A DNA stretch of 26,537 bases. Origin: Acidobacteriota bacterium (GTDB taxonomy: Bacteria; Acidobacteriota; Polarisedimenticolia; Gp22-AA2). The stretch lies in contig JAPUIN010000299.1 of NCBI GenBank assembly GCA_027297005.1, positions 1 through 26,537 of the forward strand, read 5' to 3'. Positions 8,066 through 15,341 of the stretch are shown one piece after another; the first letter of the stretch is position 1; every line of letters starts with the position of its first letter. The notes beneath the pieces were generated by a model. It saw only the letters and a list, made by a program, of their open reading frames with translations, did no database searches and was not told the origin of the DNA. The translations under genes were made by a program, and so were the position numbers.

Positions 8066-8266
8066 TCATCTCCTCGACAGGTCCGCGACCCTCCGCCCGT
8101 CAAGCAGGCTGAACGTGAGACTACCGACGGCATTCGCCGTGTAGATGAAATCCATCTCAGCCGTCCCGTGACGCACGGACACGAGGAGATCTTCCCCCGC
8201 GATGCTGCGTGAGACGATATCGGGAGAGGCCCTGACGATCCGTCGACCGTGTTCCATATCGATCAT
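8066..8266 (-). CDS. Short PqqD-like protein (RiPP recognition element type, 66 aa)
   Basis: PqqD-fold proteins bind RiPP leader peptides and deliver them to modifying enzymes. Visible signatures are DIVSRSIAGEDLLVSV (16-31, the first strand pair), FIYTANAVGSLTFSLLDG (40-57, matching the family pattern of a strand followed by N-x-vG-x-x-x-x-x-LDG) and RRVADLSR (58-65), the start of the C-terminal helical part. At 66 residues it is shorter than the usual 85-95: the last helix, part of the leader-binding groove in characterised members, is missing. The start ATG 8266 overlaps the stop of the nucleotidyltransferase gene as ATGA; a longer frame to 8368 lies inside that gene. With no PQQ synthesis genes near and a precursor-like peptide 4 nt downstream, a role as leader-binding partner of that peptide is the simplest inference. 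Confidence 0.78.
   Translation of the reverse strand: MIDMEHGRRIVRASPDIVSRSIAGEDLLVSVRHGTAEMDFIYTANAVGSLTFSLLDGRRVADLSRR
8070..8075 (-). promoter_or_regulatory. Ribosome binding site of the small peptide gene
   Basis: GAGGAG on the minus strand, 8 nt before the ATG at 8061, lying in the last codons of the PqqD-like gene. It fixes the start of the 61-residue peptide and supports its being translated. Confidence 0.7.
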
Positions 8267-9414
8267 AGAAAAGACATCCTCGAGGTGGCAGTGCGCGCCG
8301 CCTGTTGCATCAATTGAGGGGATCGGCGTGGGATCGCCGATACGCGGCCCCAGCCGCCCTCGGCGCATTCCCCGGCCGGAAGCAGGGCGTCCAGAACGAA
8401 AAGGATCCGGTTCCGCCAGGTGGGGACGGCGAGGGCCATGAGCGCCTCACCGCACCAGGGAACGGGACGGAGCGCCAGCGCACGCTCCATGAGGAATGAT
8501 TCGATCCGCCCGGGACGCCCGCCGTGCATGAGATCGGGAGGCGAGGACGCGCCTAGCCGTCCGGCGGCGGCGAGGCCCCAACCGAGGATCCGTCGCATAC
8601 CGGGATCCTGCGCGCACCTGCGGATCCTCTCCCAGTCGAGGGCCGCTCCGGTGGAGGTGAGCAGATGCGCAAGGTCGGCGACCCGGATCAGCCGGTCGAA
8701 GGAGTGCTTCACGAGGTGGATGGCCATCAGCAGGAGGTCGTCCTCGGGCGAGAGGAACAGTGCCGGCGCACCGGCCACCCGGCCCGCGGGGGCGCGGTCG
8801 AACAGCGCGGTGACCGGGACCGGGAACAGCGTGCGCCGCGTGGGACGGCGTCGCGCGCCGAGGGGATCGCTGTGCAGGTCGATCAGCATCCCTCCCCGCC
8901 GGTGGAGACCCTCCGCTTCCTCGCTGAAACCGAGCCGCGCGAAGGCCCGCCTGGCGGATGGGAGATCTCCGGGCAGGATCAGCAAGTCGTGATCTTCGAA
9001 CGGCCTGGCTCCTGGATCGCCATAGATCGCTTCTACCGTGCGCAGGCCGCGCATGACGATCACCGGTACCCGCGATCGTTGCAGGGTCTCGAGAACTTCG
9101 GCGAGGGCAAGCCCCTGTGCCAGCGTGGCGGCCGCCTGCCGCTGGCGGCGACGGCGCAGGGTGGCGATCAGCCACGGATGCACCCGGTCCACCGGGAGCG
9201 TGGTGAGCACCCTGTGCGCCAATCCGTCGATACGGTGGTAGGCGATCCGTTGGAGAAGGGGAGCGATCGCCTCGCCGCGCAGGGCAGAAAGTGCAGAGAG
9301 CAGCGGCCCACCAGCGGGGCGTGGAGCGGCCAGCATGGAGATCAGATCGGGGGGGGGTGTCGCGAAATCCACGATCGGTGCGGGCTGCGGTTGGATCGTT
9401 GTCGTGCGGGGCAT
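8263..9414 (-). CDS. Nucleotidyltransferase family protein (NTP_transf_5 type, 383 aa)
   Basis: The segment VPVIVMRGLRTVEAIYGDPG (116-135) followed by ARPFEDHDLLI (136-146) matches the uncharacterised nucleotidyltransferase family NTP_transf_5: a Gly motif, then D-x-D (Asp141, Asp143) for metal binding, with Arg122 where a Lys is usual. The rest is helical, as in the family. Family members often sit with PqqD and HprK-like genes, including in lasso-peptide clusters, where they are suspected to modify the peptide; no reaction is assigned here. ATG 9414 is chosen over a longer frame to 9483 because GGAGGG stands 5 nt before it. It is the first gene of the minus-strand operon, and its stop overlaps the PqqD-like start. 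Confidence 0.82.
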   Translation of the reverse strand: MPRTTTIQPQPAPIVDFATPPPDLISMLAAPRPAGGPLLSALSALRGEAIAPLLQRIAYHRIDGLAHRVLTTLPVDRVHPWLIATLRRRRQRQAAATLAQGLALAEVLETLQRSRVPVIVMRGLRTVEAIYGDPGARPFEDHDLLILPGDLPSARRAFARLGFSEEAEGLHRRGGMLIDLHSDPLGARRRPTRRTLFPVPVTALFDRAPAGRVAGAPALFLSPEDDLLLMAIHLVKHSFDRLIRVADLAHLLTSTGAALDWERIRRCAQDPGMRRILGWGLAAAGRLGASSPPDLMHGGRPGRIESFLMERALALRPVPWCGEALMALAVPTWRNRILFVLDALLPAGECAEGGWGRVSAIPRRSPQLMQQAARTATSRMSFL

Positions 9415-9419
9415 GCCTA

Positions 9420-9425
9420 CCCTCC
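9420..9425 (-). promoter_or_regulatory. Ribosome binding site deciding the nucleotidyltransferase start
   Basis: GGAGGG on the minus strand, 5 nt before ATG 9414. It supports that start over the ATG at 9483. Confidence 0.7.
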
Positions 9426-9445
9426 GCCGGTTCTCAGGAATCAGC

Positions 9446-9466
9446 TGAGGGAATATATGTTCCTCA
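9446..9466. repeat. Imperfect inverted repeat, possible operator
   Basis: TGAGG(G)AA and TTCCTCA form 7-bp arms with one bulged G around an AT-rich centre. The repeat overlaps the predicted -10 box of the minus-strand operon, so it could be an operator. A second small inverted repeat, CTCAG...CTGAG (9433-9449), lies just inside the predicted transcript. Chance is possible at this length. Confidence 0.35.
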
Positions 9467-9479
9467 ATAATTGCGGCAA
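9452..9479 (-). promoter_or_regulatory. Candidate sigma-70-type promoter of the peptide/polysaccharide operon
   Basis: On the minus strand, TTGCCG (9479-9474) and TATATT (9457-9452) are separated by 16 nt, followed about 40 nt later by the first start codon at 9414. The -10 fits 5 of 6 and the -35 fits 4 of 6 consensus positions. It is the only intergenic space that could drive the eight-gene operon inside the window. Confidence 0.4.
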
Positions 9480-9560
9480 CCATGGGACTTGCGCACGCGA
9501 AATGGGTTACGGTTTTGAAATCGGTGAGCCCCGACGGGCAGAGAGAGGGATTCTAAAGGC

Positions 9561-9569
9561 TGATAGAAT
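9561..9569 (+). promoter_or_regulatory. Candidate extended -10 promoter of the leuS operon
   Basis: TGATAGAAT fits an extended -10 element (TGn plus a -10 matching 5 of 6). No good -35 is found at 16-18 nt. Transcription would begin near 9576, leaving a leader of about 55 nt before the preferred leuS start at 9632. Confidence 0.4.
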
Positions 9570-9620
9570 ATGCGCCACTCATGCGCTATCGCGGCTCCGG
9601 CGTGCAGCGTGAGATGTTCC

Positions 9621-9627
9621 GGGGAGG
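9621..9627 (+). promoter_or_regulatory. Ribosome binding site favouring the GTG start of leuS
   Basis: GGGGAGG sits 4 nt before GTG 9632. The spacing is slightly short but the match is much better than at the upstream ATGs (9581, 9614). Confidence 0.5.
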
Positions 9628-9631
9628 TCGA

Positions 9632-12136
9632 GTGTCCGGCGGATACAAAGAACGGTTCGAGGAGATCGAGCGGAGGTGGCAGGCACACTGGGAGGAACGG
9701 AACACCTTCACGGCGCCGACACGGCCCGGGGGTGAGCCGTTCTACTGTCTGGAGATGCTCCCGTACCCGTCCGGCCGGCTGCACATGGGCCACGTGCGCA
9801 ACTATTCGATCGGCGATGCGGTGGCCCGGTTCCAGAGAATGAGGGGCCGTGAGGTGCTCCATCCGATGGGATGGGATTCCTTCGGCCTCCCGGCCGAGAA
9901 CGCGGCGATCAAACACGGAACCCCCCCCGCACAGTGGACCGAGAACAACATTGAGACGATGCGGGCCCAGCTGAAGCGCCTTGGCTTCGCCTACGACTGG
10001 AGCCGGGAGACCGCGGCGCACCGTCCCGACTACTACCGCTGGAACCAGTGGTTCTTCCTCAAGATGCTCGAACGCGACCTGGCGTATCGCAGCCGTCGTT
10101 CGGTGAACTGGTGCGCGTCATGCTGCACGGTGCTGGCGAATGAGCAGGTCGAGGCGGGGCGGTGCTGGCGTTGCGAATCAGAGGTAGTCCTCAAGGATCT
10201 AGATCAGTGGTTTCTCCGCATCACACGCTACGCCGCAGAGCTGCACGATGAGCTGGAGAATCTTCCCGGATGGCCCGAGCGCGTTCGGTCGATGCAGCGC
10301 AACTGGATAGGTCGAAGCGAAGGGACCTCGGTGCGTTTTCCGCTGCTCGATGCCTCAGGCCGAGAGACGGCGGAAACCCTGGAGGTTTTCACGACGAGGC
10401 TGGACACGATCTTCGGAGCGACTTTCTGTGTGGTCGCCGCGGCGCACCCGGTCCTGAAGATGGTGCCGCCGTCGGCCCCCGAGCGTCCTGCACTGGACGC
10501 GTTCTTCAAGAGGATGGAATCGAGATCGGGAGCACTCCAGGATGCCGAGCCCGAGGAGAAAGAGGGGGTCGACACCGGACTCCGGGTGCGAAACCCGTAC
10601 AGCGGTGAGACGCTCCGGGTCTACACCTCCAACTTCGTGCTCATGGGGTACGGGACGGGGGCGATCATGGCGGTGCCGGCGCACGATGAACGGGATCACG
10701 AGTTCGCGATCAAGTATGGCCTGCCAATCCGGACTGTCGTGGCGAGGTCGGGAGCAACCATGATGGAGGGGCATTCCGCCGCGACGATGGTCGACAACGG
10801 CGACTTGATCGATTCCGGGCCCTACACCGGTCAGTCGTCCGAGGAGGCGCGGCAGGCGATGACGCGGGACGGCGAGAAGGGGGGATTCGCCCGGTCGCGG
10901 GTGAACTACCGGATCCTTGACTGGGGAATCTCGCGGCAGCGGTTCTGGGGGACACCGATCCCGATCGTTTACTGCGACGGCTGCGGTACGGTGCCGGTGC
11001 CGGAGAAGGATCTGCCGGTGCTCCTGCCGCCCGACGCTCCCCTCACTGGTGCGGGAGGCTCGCCGCTCGCCCGCGTGGAGTCGTTCGTGAGGACCGATTG
11101 TCCACGCTGCGGTGGACCGGGGCTTCGCGAGACCGACACGATGGACACGTTCGTCGATTCGTCCTGGTACTTCTTCCGCTACTGCGATCCGAAGAACGGG
11201 TCGAAACCGTTCGATCGCGGGGTGGTCGATTCGTGGTTTCCGATCAACCTGTACATCGGCGGCATCACGCATGCCACGATGCACCTGATCTACTGCCGTT
11301 TTTTCGCCAAAGTCATGCGCGATCTGGGCCTGACCACGACCGGCGAGCCGATCAGGAACCTGGTCTGTCAGGGGATGGTTCTCAAAGGCGGGACGGCGAT
11401 GTCCAAGTCCAGGGGGAACACTGTCGATCCGGACGATATGATCCAGCGATACGGCGCCGATACGACGCGCCTGTTCACCCTGTTCGCGGCACCGCCTGTG
11501 AAGGACCTGGAATGGGACGAGCGTGGGGTCGAGGGTTGTTTCCGCTTTCTCGACAAGGTCTGGCGGCTGCTGATCCCGCGCGCCGCAACGCTTTCCGAGG
11601 CCGCGCTCCCGGGCACGACGGACGGCCGCGACGTTCCGAGGCGTGCCGCGCTCCGACGCAAGGTGCACCAGACGATCCGGAGGGTCACGATCGACATCGA
11701 CCGGAGGCTACACCTGAACACCCCGGTTGCGGCGCTTATGGAGCTGCTCAACGAGGCCCAGGCCTTCGTTCGGGATTTCGCGGATGAGGACGCCCCGTAC
11801 CTGAAGGAGGTCGGCTGGACGATGGCGCTCCTCCTTCAGCCCTTCGCACCGCACATATCCGAGGAACTGTGGAGGGCGCTCGGGGGAGGGGGAGACGCCG
11901 TCGACCAGCGCTGGCCCGAGCCGGACGAGGAGTGGCTCCGCGAGGACATGGTCGAGATGGTCGTTCAGGTCAACGGGCGCGTGCGCTCGCGAATGCGTGT
12001 CCCCCCGTCGCTCGCGGAGGGAGAGGCGTTGGGGCTGGCGCGCGCCGATCCGCGTGTCGACGCCCACCTGAGCGGCAGGACGATCCGCAGGACGATCTAT
12101 CTTCCCGGAAGGCTGCTCAACATCGTCGTCGGGTGA
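9632..12136 (+). CDS. leuS: Leucyl-tRNA synthetase (LeuRS)
   Basis: Charges tRNA-Leu in the cytoplasm. Class I signatures are clear: HMGH (51-54, the HIGH motif) inside MLPYPSGRLHMGHVRNY, and AMSKSRGNTVDP around 589-600 (KMSKS loop). A long editing (CP1) insert lies between them, with a zinc-type WCASCCTVLANEQVEAGRCWRC region and GYGTGAIMAVPAHDERDHEF. The C-terminus has the anticodon-binding helices and a terminal VVQVNGRVRSRMRV domain. The length of about 834 aa is normal for bacterial LeuRS. The start is judged by GGGGAGG (9621-9627) 4 nt before GTG 9632; ATG 9614 and ATG 9581 are in-frame alternatives with weaker signals. First gene of a tight plus-strand operon, divergent from the peptide/polysaccharide operon. 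Confidence 0.97.
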   Translation: MSGGYKERFEEIERRWQAHWEERNTFTAPTRPGGEPFYCLEMLPYPSGRLHMGHVRNYSIGDAVARFQRMRGREVLHPMGWDSFGLPAENAAIKHGTPPAQWTENNIETMRAQLKRLGFAYDWSRETAAHRPDYYRWNQWFFLKMLERDLAYRSRRSVNWCASCCTVLANEQVEAGRCWRCESEVVLKDLDQWFLRITRYAAELHDELENLPGWPERVRSMQRNWIGRSEGTSVRFPLLDASGRETAETLEVFTTRLDTIFGATFCVVAAAHPVLKMVPPSAPERPALDAFFKRMESRSGALQDAEPEEKEGVDTGLRVRNPYSGETLRVYTSNFVLMGYGTGAIMAVPAHDERDHEFAIKYGLPIRTVVARSGATMMEGHSAATMVDNGDLIDSGPYTGQSSEEARQAMTRDGEKGGFARSRVNYRILDWGISRQRFWGTPIPIVYCDGCGTVPVPEKDLPVLLPPDAPLTGAGGSPLARVESFVRTDCPRCGGPGLRETDTMDTFVDSSWYFFRYCDPKNGSKPFDRGVVDSWFPINLYIGGITHATMHLIYCRFFAKVMRDLGLTTTGEPIRNLVCQGMVLKGGTAMSKSRGNTVDPDDMIQRYGADTTRLFTLFAAPPVKDLEWDERGVEGCFRFLDKVWRLLIPRAATLSEAALPGTTDGRDVPRRAALRRKVHQTIRRVTIDIDRRLHLNTPVAALMELLNEAQAFVRDFADEDAPYLKEVGWTMALLLQPFAPHISEELWRALGGGGDAVDQRWPEPDEEWLREDMVEMVVQVNGRVRSRMRVPPSLAEGEALGLARADPRVDAHLSGRTIRRTIYLPGRLLNIVVG

Positions 12137-12151
12137 CGGCTCCACGCTATA

Positions 12152-12733
12152 ATGTCTCCCATGTCAAAATCGGGACCCCCCAACCGCGGCCTGAGCGTGC
12201 CGCCCGACACGGCCACTCACCGGCGGTCGATCATCGCGGGGCTGATCCTGGCGGTGTGCCTGCATGCCTGCGGCTACCGCCTGTCCGGTCGATCCGTGGC
12301 CCTGCCCGAAGGGGTGAAGGCCGTGGGGATCCCGACGTTCATCAATCAGACCAACCGTCCGGACCTGGAGCAGCGGATCACTGAGCAGGTCACGCAAGAG
12401 TTCAGCACCCGCGGTCGGATCCGCATCCTGGCCAACGAGGAAGGGGCCGATGCCGTTCTCCTGGGCACCATCCTGACCTACATGACTAATCCCGTCGTCA
12501 TCAGCGAACAGGGCCGGGCCTCGCGCTACGAGATCCGGATCACGGCGAGCGTCGTCCTGCGCGAGACGAAGACCGATCGGCTGCTCTGGGAGGACGATCA
12601 CTTTCTTTTCCGCCGTCAGTATGACGTCCCGGCGACAACTGCGGCGTTCGTCGATCAGGAGATCGTCGCGATCGACGAAGTGGCCCGCGATTTCGCCCGC
12701 AGCGTCGTGAGCTCCATCCTCGAGGGATTTTGA
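12152..12733 (+). CDS. lptE: LptE-like LPS-assembly lipoprotein
   Basis: A 193-residue exported protein with a hydrophobic signal segment (26-38) ending in LHAC, a lipobox-like site with Cys40 as the likely lipidated residue, directly followed by GYRLSG, the usual LptE beginning. AVGIPTFINQTNRPDLEQ (57-74) is the conserved strand/helix of the LptE family. LptE plugs the LptD barrel and helps insert lipopolysaccharide into the outer membrane. Its place between leuS and holA is the conserved order known from many Gram-negative bacteria and supports the call. It starts 15 nt after leuS; ATG 12161 is an in-frame alternative three codons downstream. Neither has a visible Shine-Dalgarno, and a perfect TATAAT overlaps the first ATG. 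Confidence 0.85.
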   Translation: MSPMSKSGPPNRGLSVPPDTATHRRSIIAGLILAVCLHACGYRLSGRSVALPEGVKAVGIPTFINQTNRPDLEQRITEQVTQEFSTRGRIRILANEEGADAVLLGTILTYMTNPVVISEQGRASRYEIRITASVVLRETKTDRLLWEDDHFLFRRQYDVPATTAAFVDQEIVAIDEVARDFARSVVSSILEGF

Positions 12734-12739
12734 GCGCCA

Positions 12740-13765
12740 ATGCATTCCTCCCTCTCCTTCGCGCAGTTTCAGCAGGCGCTGGTTCGCGGCAGGATCGATC
12801 CGGTCTACACCCTGGATGGGGCGGAGGACTTCTTCCACACAGAGGGAATTCGCCTACTGTCGGCGGCAGCGCAGCCCGACGGTCCGACCGGGATCGACCG
12901 GGATCTCCTCCGTGGGCCCGAGACGACGCTGGCGCGGGTCATCGATGATGCCGCGACCTTCCCGATGGTGGGGGATCGGCGCCTGATCGTCGTCCGCGAG
13001 GCGGACGGCCTGCGCTATGAATCGGCCGACGGCCTAAAGGCCTATCTGGCCGATCCGAACCCAAAAACCTGCCTCGTGTTCAGTGCCCATCGTTTCGATC
13101 GACGCCGCGCCCTGTGGAAGGCGCTGCAGGCGAAGAGCACGCGGGTCGAGTGCGCGCCGCTGCAGGAGGCGCGGCTGGCGCAGTGGATACGGGACCGTCT
13201 GCGCGGCCGAGGTTACGGACTCGGGGCCGACCTGGCGGAGGGGATGGCAGCAGGGTTGTCGGGGCAGGGTCTGGCGCGCCTCGACGCCGAACTGCAGAAG
13301 CTGATGAGCGCCGTCGGGGCGCCACGCCCGATCGAACCGCGGGATCTCGAGATCCTGGCGGGGGTGCCGCGGCTTGGAGACGCGTTCGGGGCGGCGAAGG
13401 CGATGGTCCGGGGTGATCGCGCCAGTGCAATCGGCGCAGTGCGGGCGCTTCTTGATGCGGGGGAGGAGCCGGTCCTGCTGCTCGGAGGGATTTCCTGGTA
13501 TGTGCGCACTGCGTTGAAAGCCCGCGCCGCCGCGATGCGACGGCTGCCGGCGAGGGAGACGACCTCGATTTATGGTCTCGATCCGGGACGGATCGAGAGA
13601 TTCAACCGCGAGGTGGGCGGCAGCACTCCCGATCAGCTACGCGAGGCGCTGAAACTCTGTCTGCGGGCCGACCGGGAGCTGAAGGGGGGCGGGGCGCGCG
13701 ATCCGGCGCACGCCTTCGAGCGCCTCATCCACGGGGTCGGCCGGCTGGCCGGACGCTCCGCATGA
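12740..13765 (+). CDS. holA: DNA polymerase III subunit delta
   Basis: A clamp-loader subunit that opens the beta clamp. The 341-residue length is normal. The N-terminal degenerate AAA+ domain shows the family pattern ([11 protein letters not shown] 22-32, then [18 protein letters not shown] around 74-91), a middle helical part with [11 protein letters not shown], and a C-terminal collar domain ([20 protein letters not shown]). It sits 6 nt after lptE and overlaps guaA by 4 nt (ATGA), consistent with co-translation in the leuS-lptE-holA operon. Confidence 0.92.
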   Translation: MHSSLSFAQFQQALVRGRIDPVYTLDGAEDFFHTEGIRLLSAAAQPDGPTGIDRDLLRGPETTLARVIDDAATFPMVGDRRLIVVREADGLRYESADGLKAYLADPNPKTCLVFSAHRFDRRRALWKALQAKSTRVECAPLQEARLAQWIRDRLRGRGYGLGADLAEGMAAGLSGQGLARLDAELQKLMSAVGAPRPIEPRDLEILAGVPRLGDAFGAAKAMVRGDRASAIGAVRALLDAGEEPVLLLGGISWYVRTALKARAAAMRRLPARETTSIYGLDPGRIERFNREVGGSTPDQLREALKLCLRADRELKGGGARDPAHAFERLIHGVGRLAGRSA

Positions 13766-15339
13766 AGGCCGCGAGCCCGGGAGCGGGGCGCGAGACCGTT
13801 CTGATCCTGGATTTCGGCTCGCAGTACAGCCAGTTGATCGCGCGCCGGGTCCGCGAGCTCCACGTGCACAGCGAGTTGATTTCGTGCGCCACGCCTCCCG
13901 AGGAGATCCGGCGGCGAAAGCCGCATGGCCTGATCCTCTCGGGGGGGCCCGACTCGGTCTTCGCGCCCGGTGCCCCGCGGCTCGATCCGGAGGTCTTCGC
14001 GTTGGGGATCCCCGTCCTCGGGATCTGCTACGGGGCCCAACTGATGGCCCACCTGCTCGAAGGCCGGGTGGAGACCGCACCCGTGCGCGAGTACGGACCG
14101 TCCCGCCTGGAGCTGACCGGAGACGCGTTGCTGTTTCGGGACACCCCGAAGGATCAGCCGGTCTGGATGAGCCACGGCGATGAGATCCTGGAGCCTCCGC
14201 GCGGTTTCACCGCCGTCGCCCGGAGCACCCACGCCTCGAGCGCCGCTTTCGTCGACGAGACCAGGAAGCTCTTCGGCATCCAGTTCCACCCCGAGGTGGG
14301 CCACACCGAGCATGGGCGGACGATCCTCCGGAATTTTCTGTACGACGCCTGCGGCTGCACCGGCTCCTGGCGGATGATATCGGTCATCGAGGAAGCGCAG
14401 CGCAAAGTGAAGACGCGCGTCGGGTCAGGTCGTGTCATCGCGGGACTGAGCGGAGGCGTTGATTCCGCGGTCATGGCGCTGCTGATCCATGGCGCGATCG
14501 GCGAGCAGCTGGTCTGCCTGTTCATCGACAACGGGCTGCTCCGGCAGGACGAGGCGCGCCAGGTGATCGAGACGTTCACCCGCGACTACCATCTGCCGGT
14601 GCGCACCGTTGACGCGTCGGAGCGGTTCCTCAAGTCTCTGTCCGGCGTGAGCGATCCGGAGGAGAAGCGGCGCATCATCGGGAAGGTTTTCGTGGAGGTG
14701 TTCGAAGCCGAGGCGCGCGTGCTGGGCGAGGTCGACTTTCTGGCGCAGGGGACCCTCTATCCAGACGTCATCGAGTCAACCTCGTACAAGGGCCCCTCGG
14801 CGGTCATCAAGACGCATCACAATGTCGGCGGACTCCCGGAGCAAATGAGACTGAAGCTGGTCGAGCCGTTGCGTGAGCTGTTCAAGGACGAGGTCAGAAT
14901 GGTCGGACGCGAGCTGGGGCTGAGTGAGTCGATCGTCTGTCGCCACCCCTTCCCCGGACCGGGTCTCGCAGTCCGCATCCTGGGGGAGGTGACCTGCGAG
15001 AGGCTCGACCTGCTCCGGCAGGCGGACCACATTTTTGTTTCAGCGCTGAAAGAGACGCCAGGCCGTACCGCTCCCAGTCTGTACGAGGAGGTCGGGCAGG
15101 CGTTCGCCGTCCTTCTGCCGGTCAAATCGGTCGGCGTGATGGGGGATGATCGCACCTATGAGAACGTTCTGGCGCTGCGCGCCGTCACAACCGATGACTT
15201 CATGACAGCCGATTGGGCCCGTCTGCCGGCCGACTTCCTCGCTGCGGTCAGCGCGCGGATCGTCAACACCGTGCGTGGCGTCAATCGGATCGTTTACGAT
15301 ATCAGCAGCAAGCCGCCCTCGACGATCGAGTGGGAGTAA
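13762..15339 (+). CDS. guaA: GMP synthase (glutamine-hydrolysing)
   Basis: Converts XMP to GMP using glutamine and ATP. The N-terminal class I amidotransferase has GICYG with nucleophile Cys89, and FHPEV with His176 and Glu178. The ATP pyrophosphatase domain begins with SGGVDS (230-235), and the C-terminal dimerisation domain ends in the usual [12 protein letters not shown]. All catalytic residues are present and the 525-aa length is standard. The start is fixed by the ATGA overlap with holA. No guaB is seen nearby. Confidence 0.98.
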   Translation: MKAASPGAGRETVLILDFGSQYSQLIARRVRELHVHSELISCATPPEEIRRRKPHGLILSGGPDSVFAPGAPRLDPEVFALGIPVLGICYGAQLMAHLLEGRVETAPVREYGPSRLELTGDALLFRDTPKDQPVWMSHGDEILEPPRGFTAVARSTHASSAAFVDETRKLFGIQFHPEVGHTEHGRTILRNFLYDACGCTGSWRMISVIEEAQRKVKTRVGSGRVIAGLSGGVDSAVMALLIHGAIGEQLVCLFIDNGLLRQDEARQVIETFTRDYHLPVRTVDASERFLKSLSGVSDPEEKRRIIGKVFVEVFEAEARVLGEVDFLAQGTLYPDVIESTSYKGPSAVIKTHHNVGGLPEQMRLKLVEPLRELFKDEVRMVGRELGLSESIVCRHPFPGPGLAVRILGEVTCERLDLLRQADHIFVSALKETPGRTAPSLYEEVGQAFAVLLPVKSVGVMGDDRTYENVLALRAVTTDDFMTADWARLPADFLAAVSARIVNTVRGVNRIVYDISSKPPSTIEWE

Positions 15340-15341
15340 CG

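Noticed and set aside
8066..8266. PQQ biosynthesis gene pqqD
   Set aside because: No pqqA, pqqC or pqqE nearby; the domain is a general leader-binding fold.
7876..9414. Lasso peptide cluster
   Set aside because: PqqD, HprK-like and nucleotidyltransferase genes also occur in lasso clusters, but no asparagine-synthetase-like cyclase or transglutaminase-like protease is present in the window, and the peptide lacks an obvious Gly/Cys...Asp/Glu ring pattern at a defined core start.
10355..11668. A 437-codon antisense frame in leuS
   Set aside because: Shadow frame: leuS motifs run through the whole region on the plus strand.
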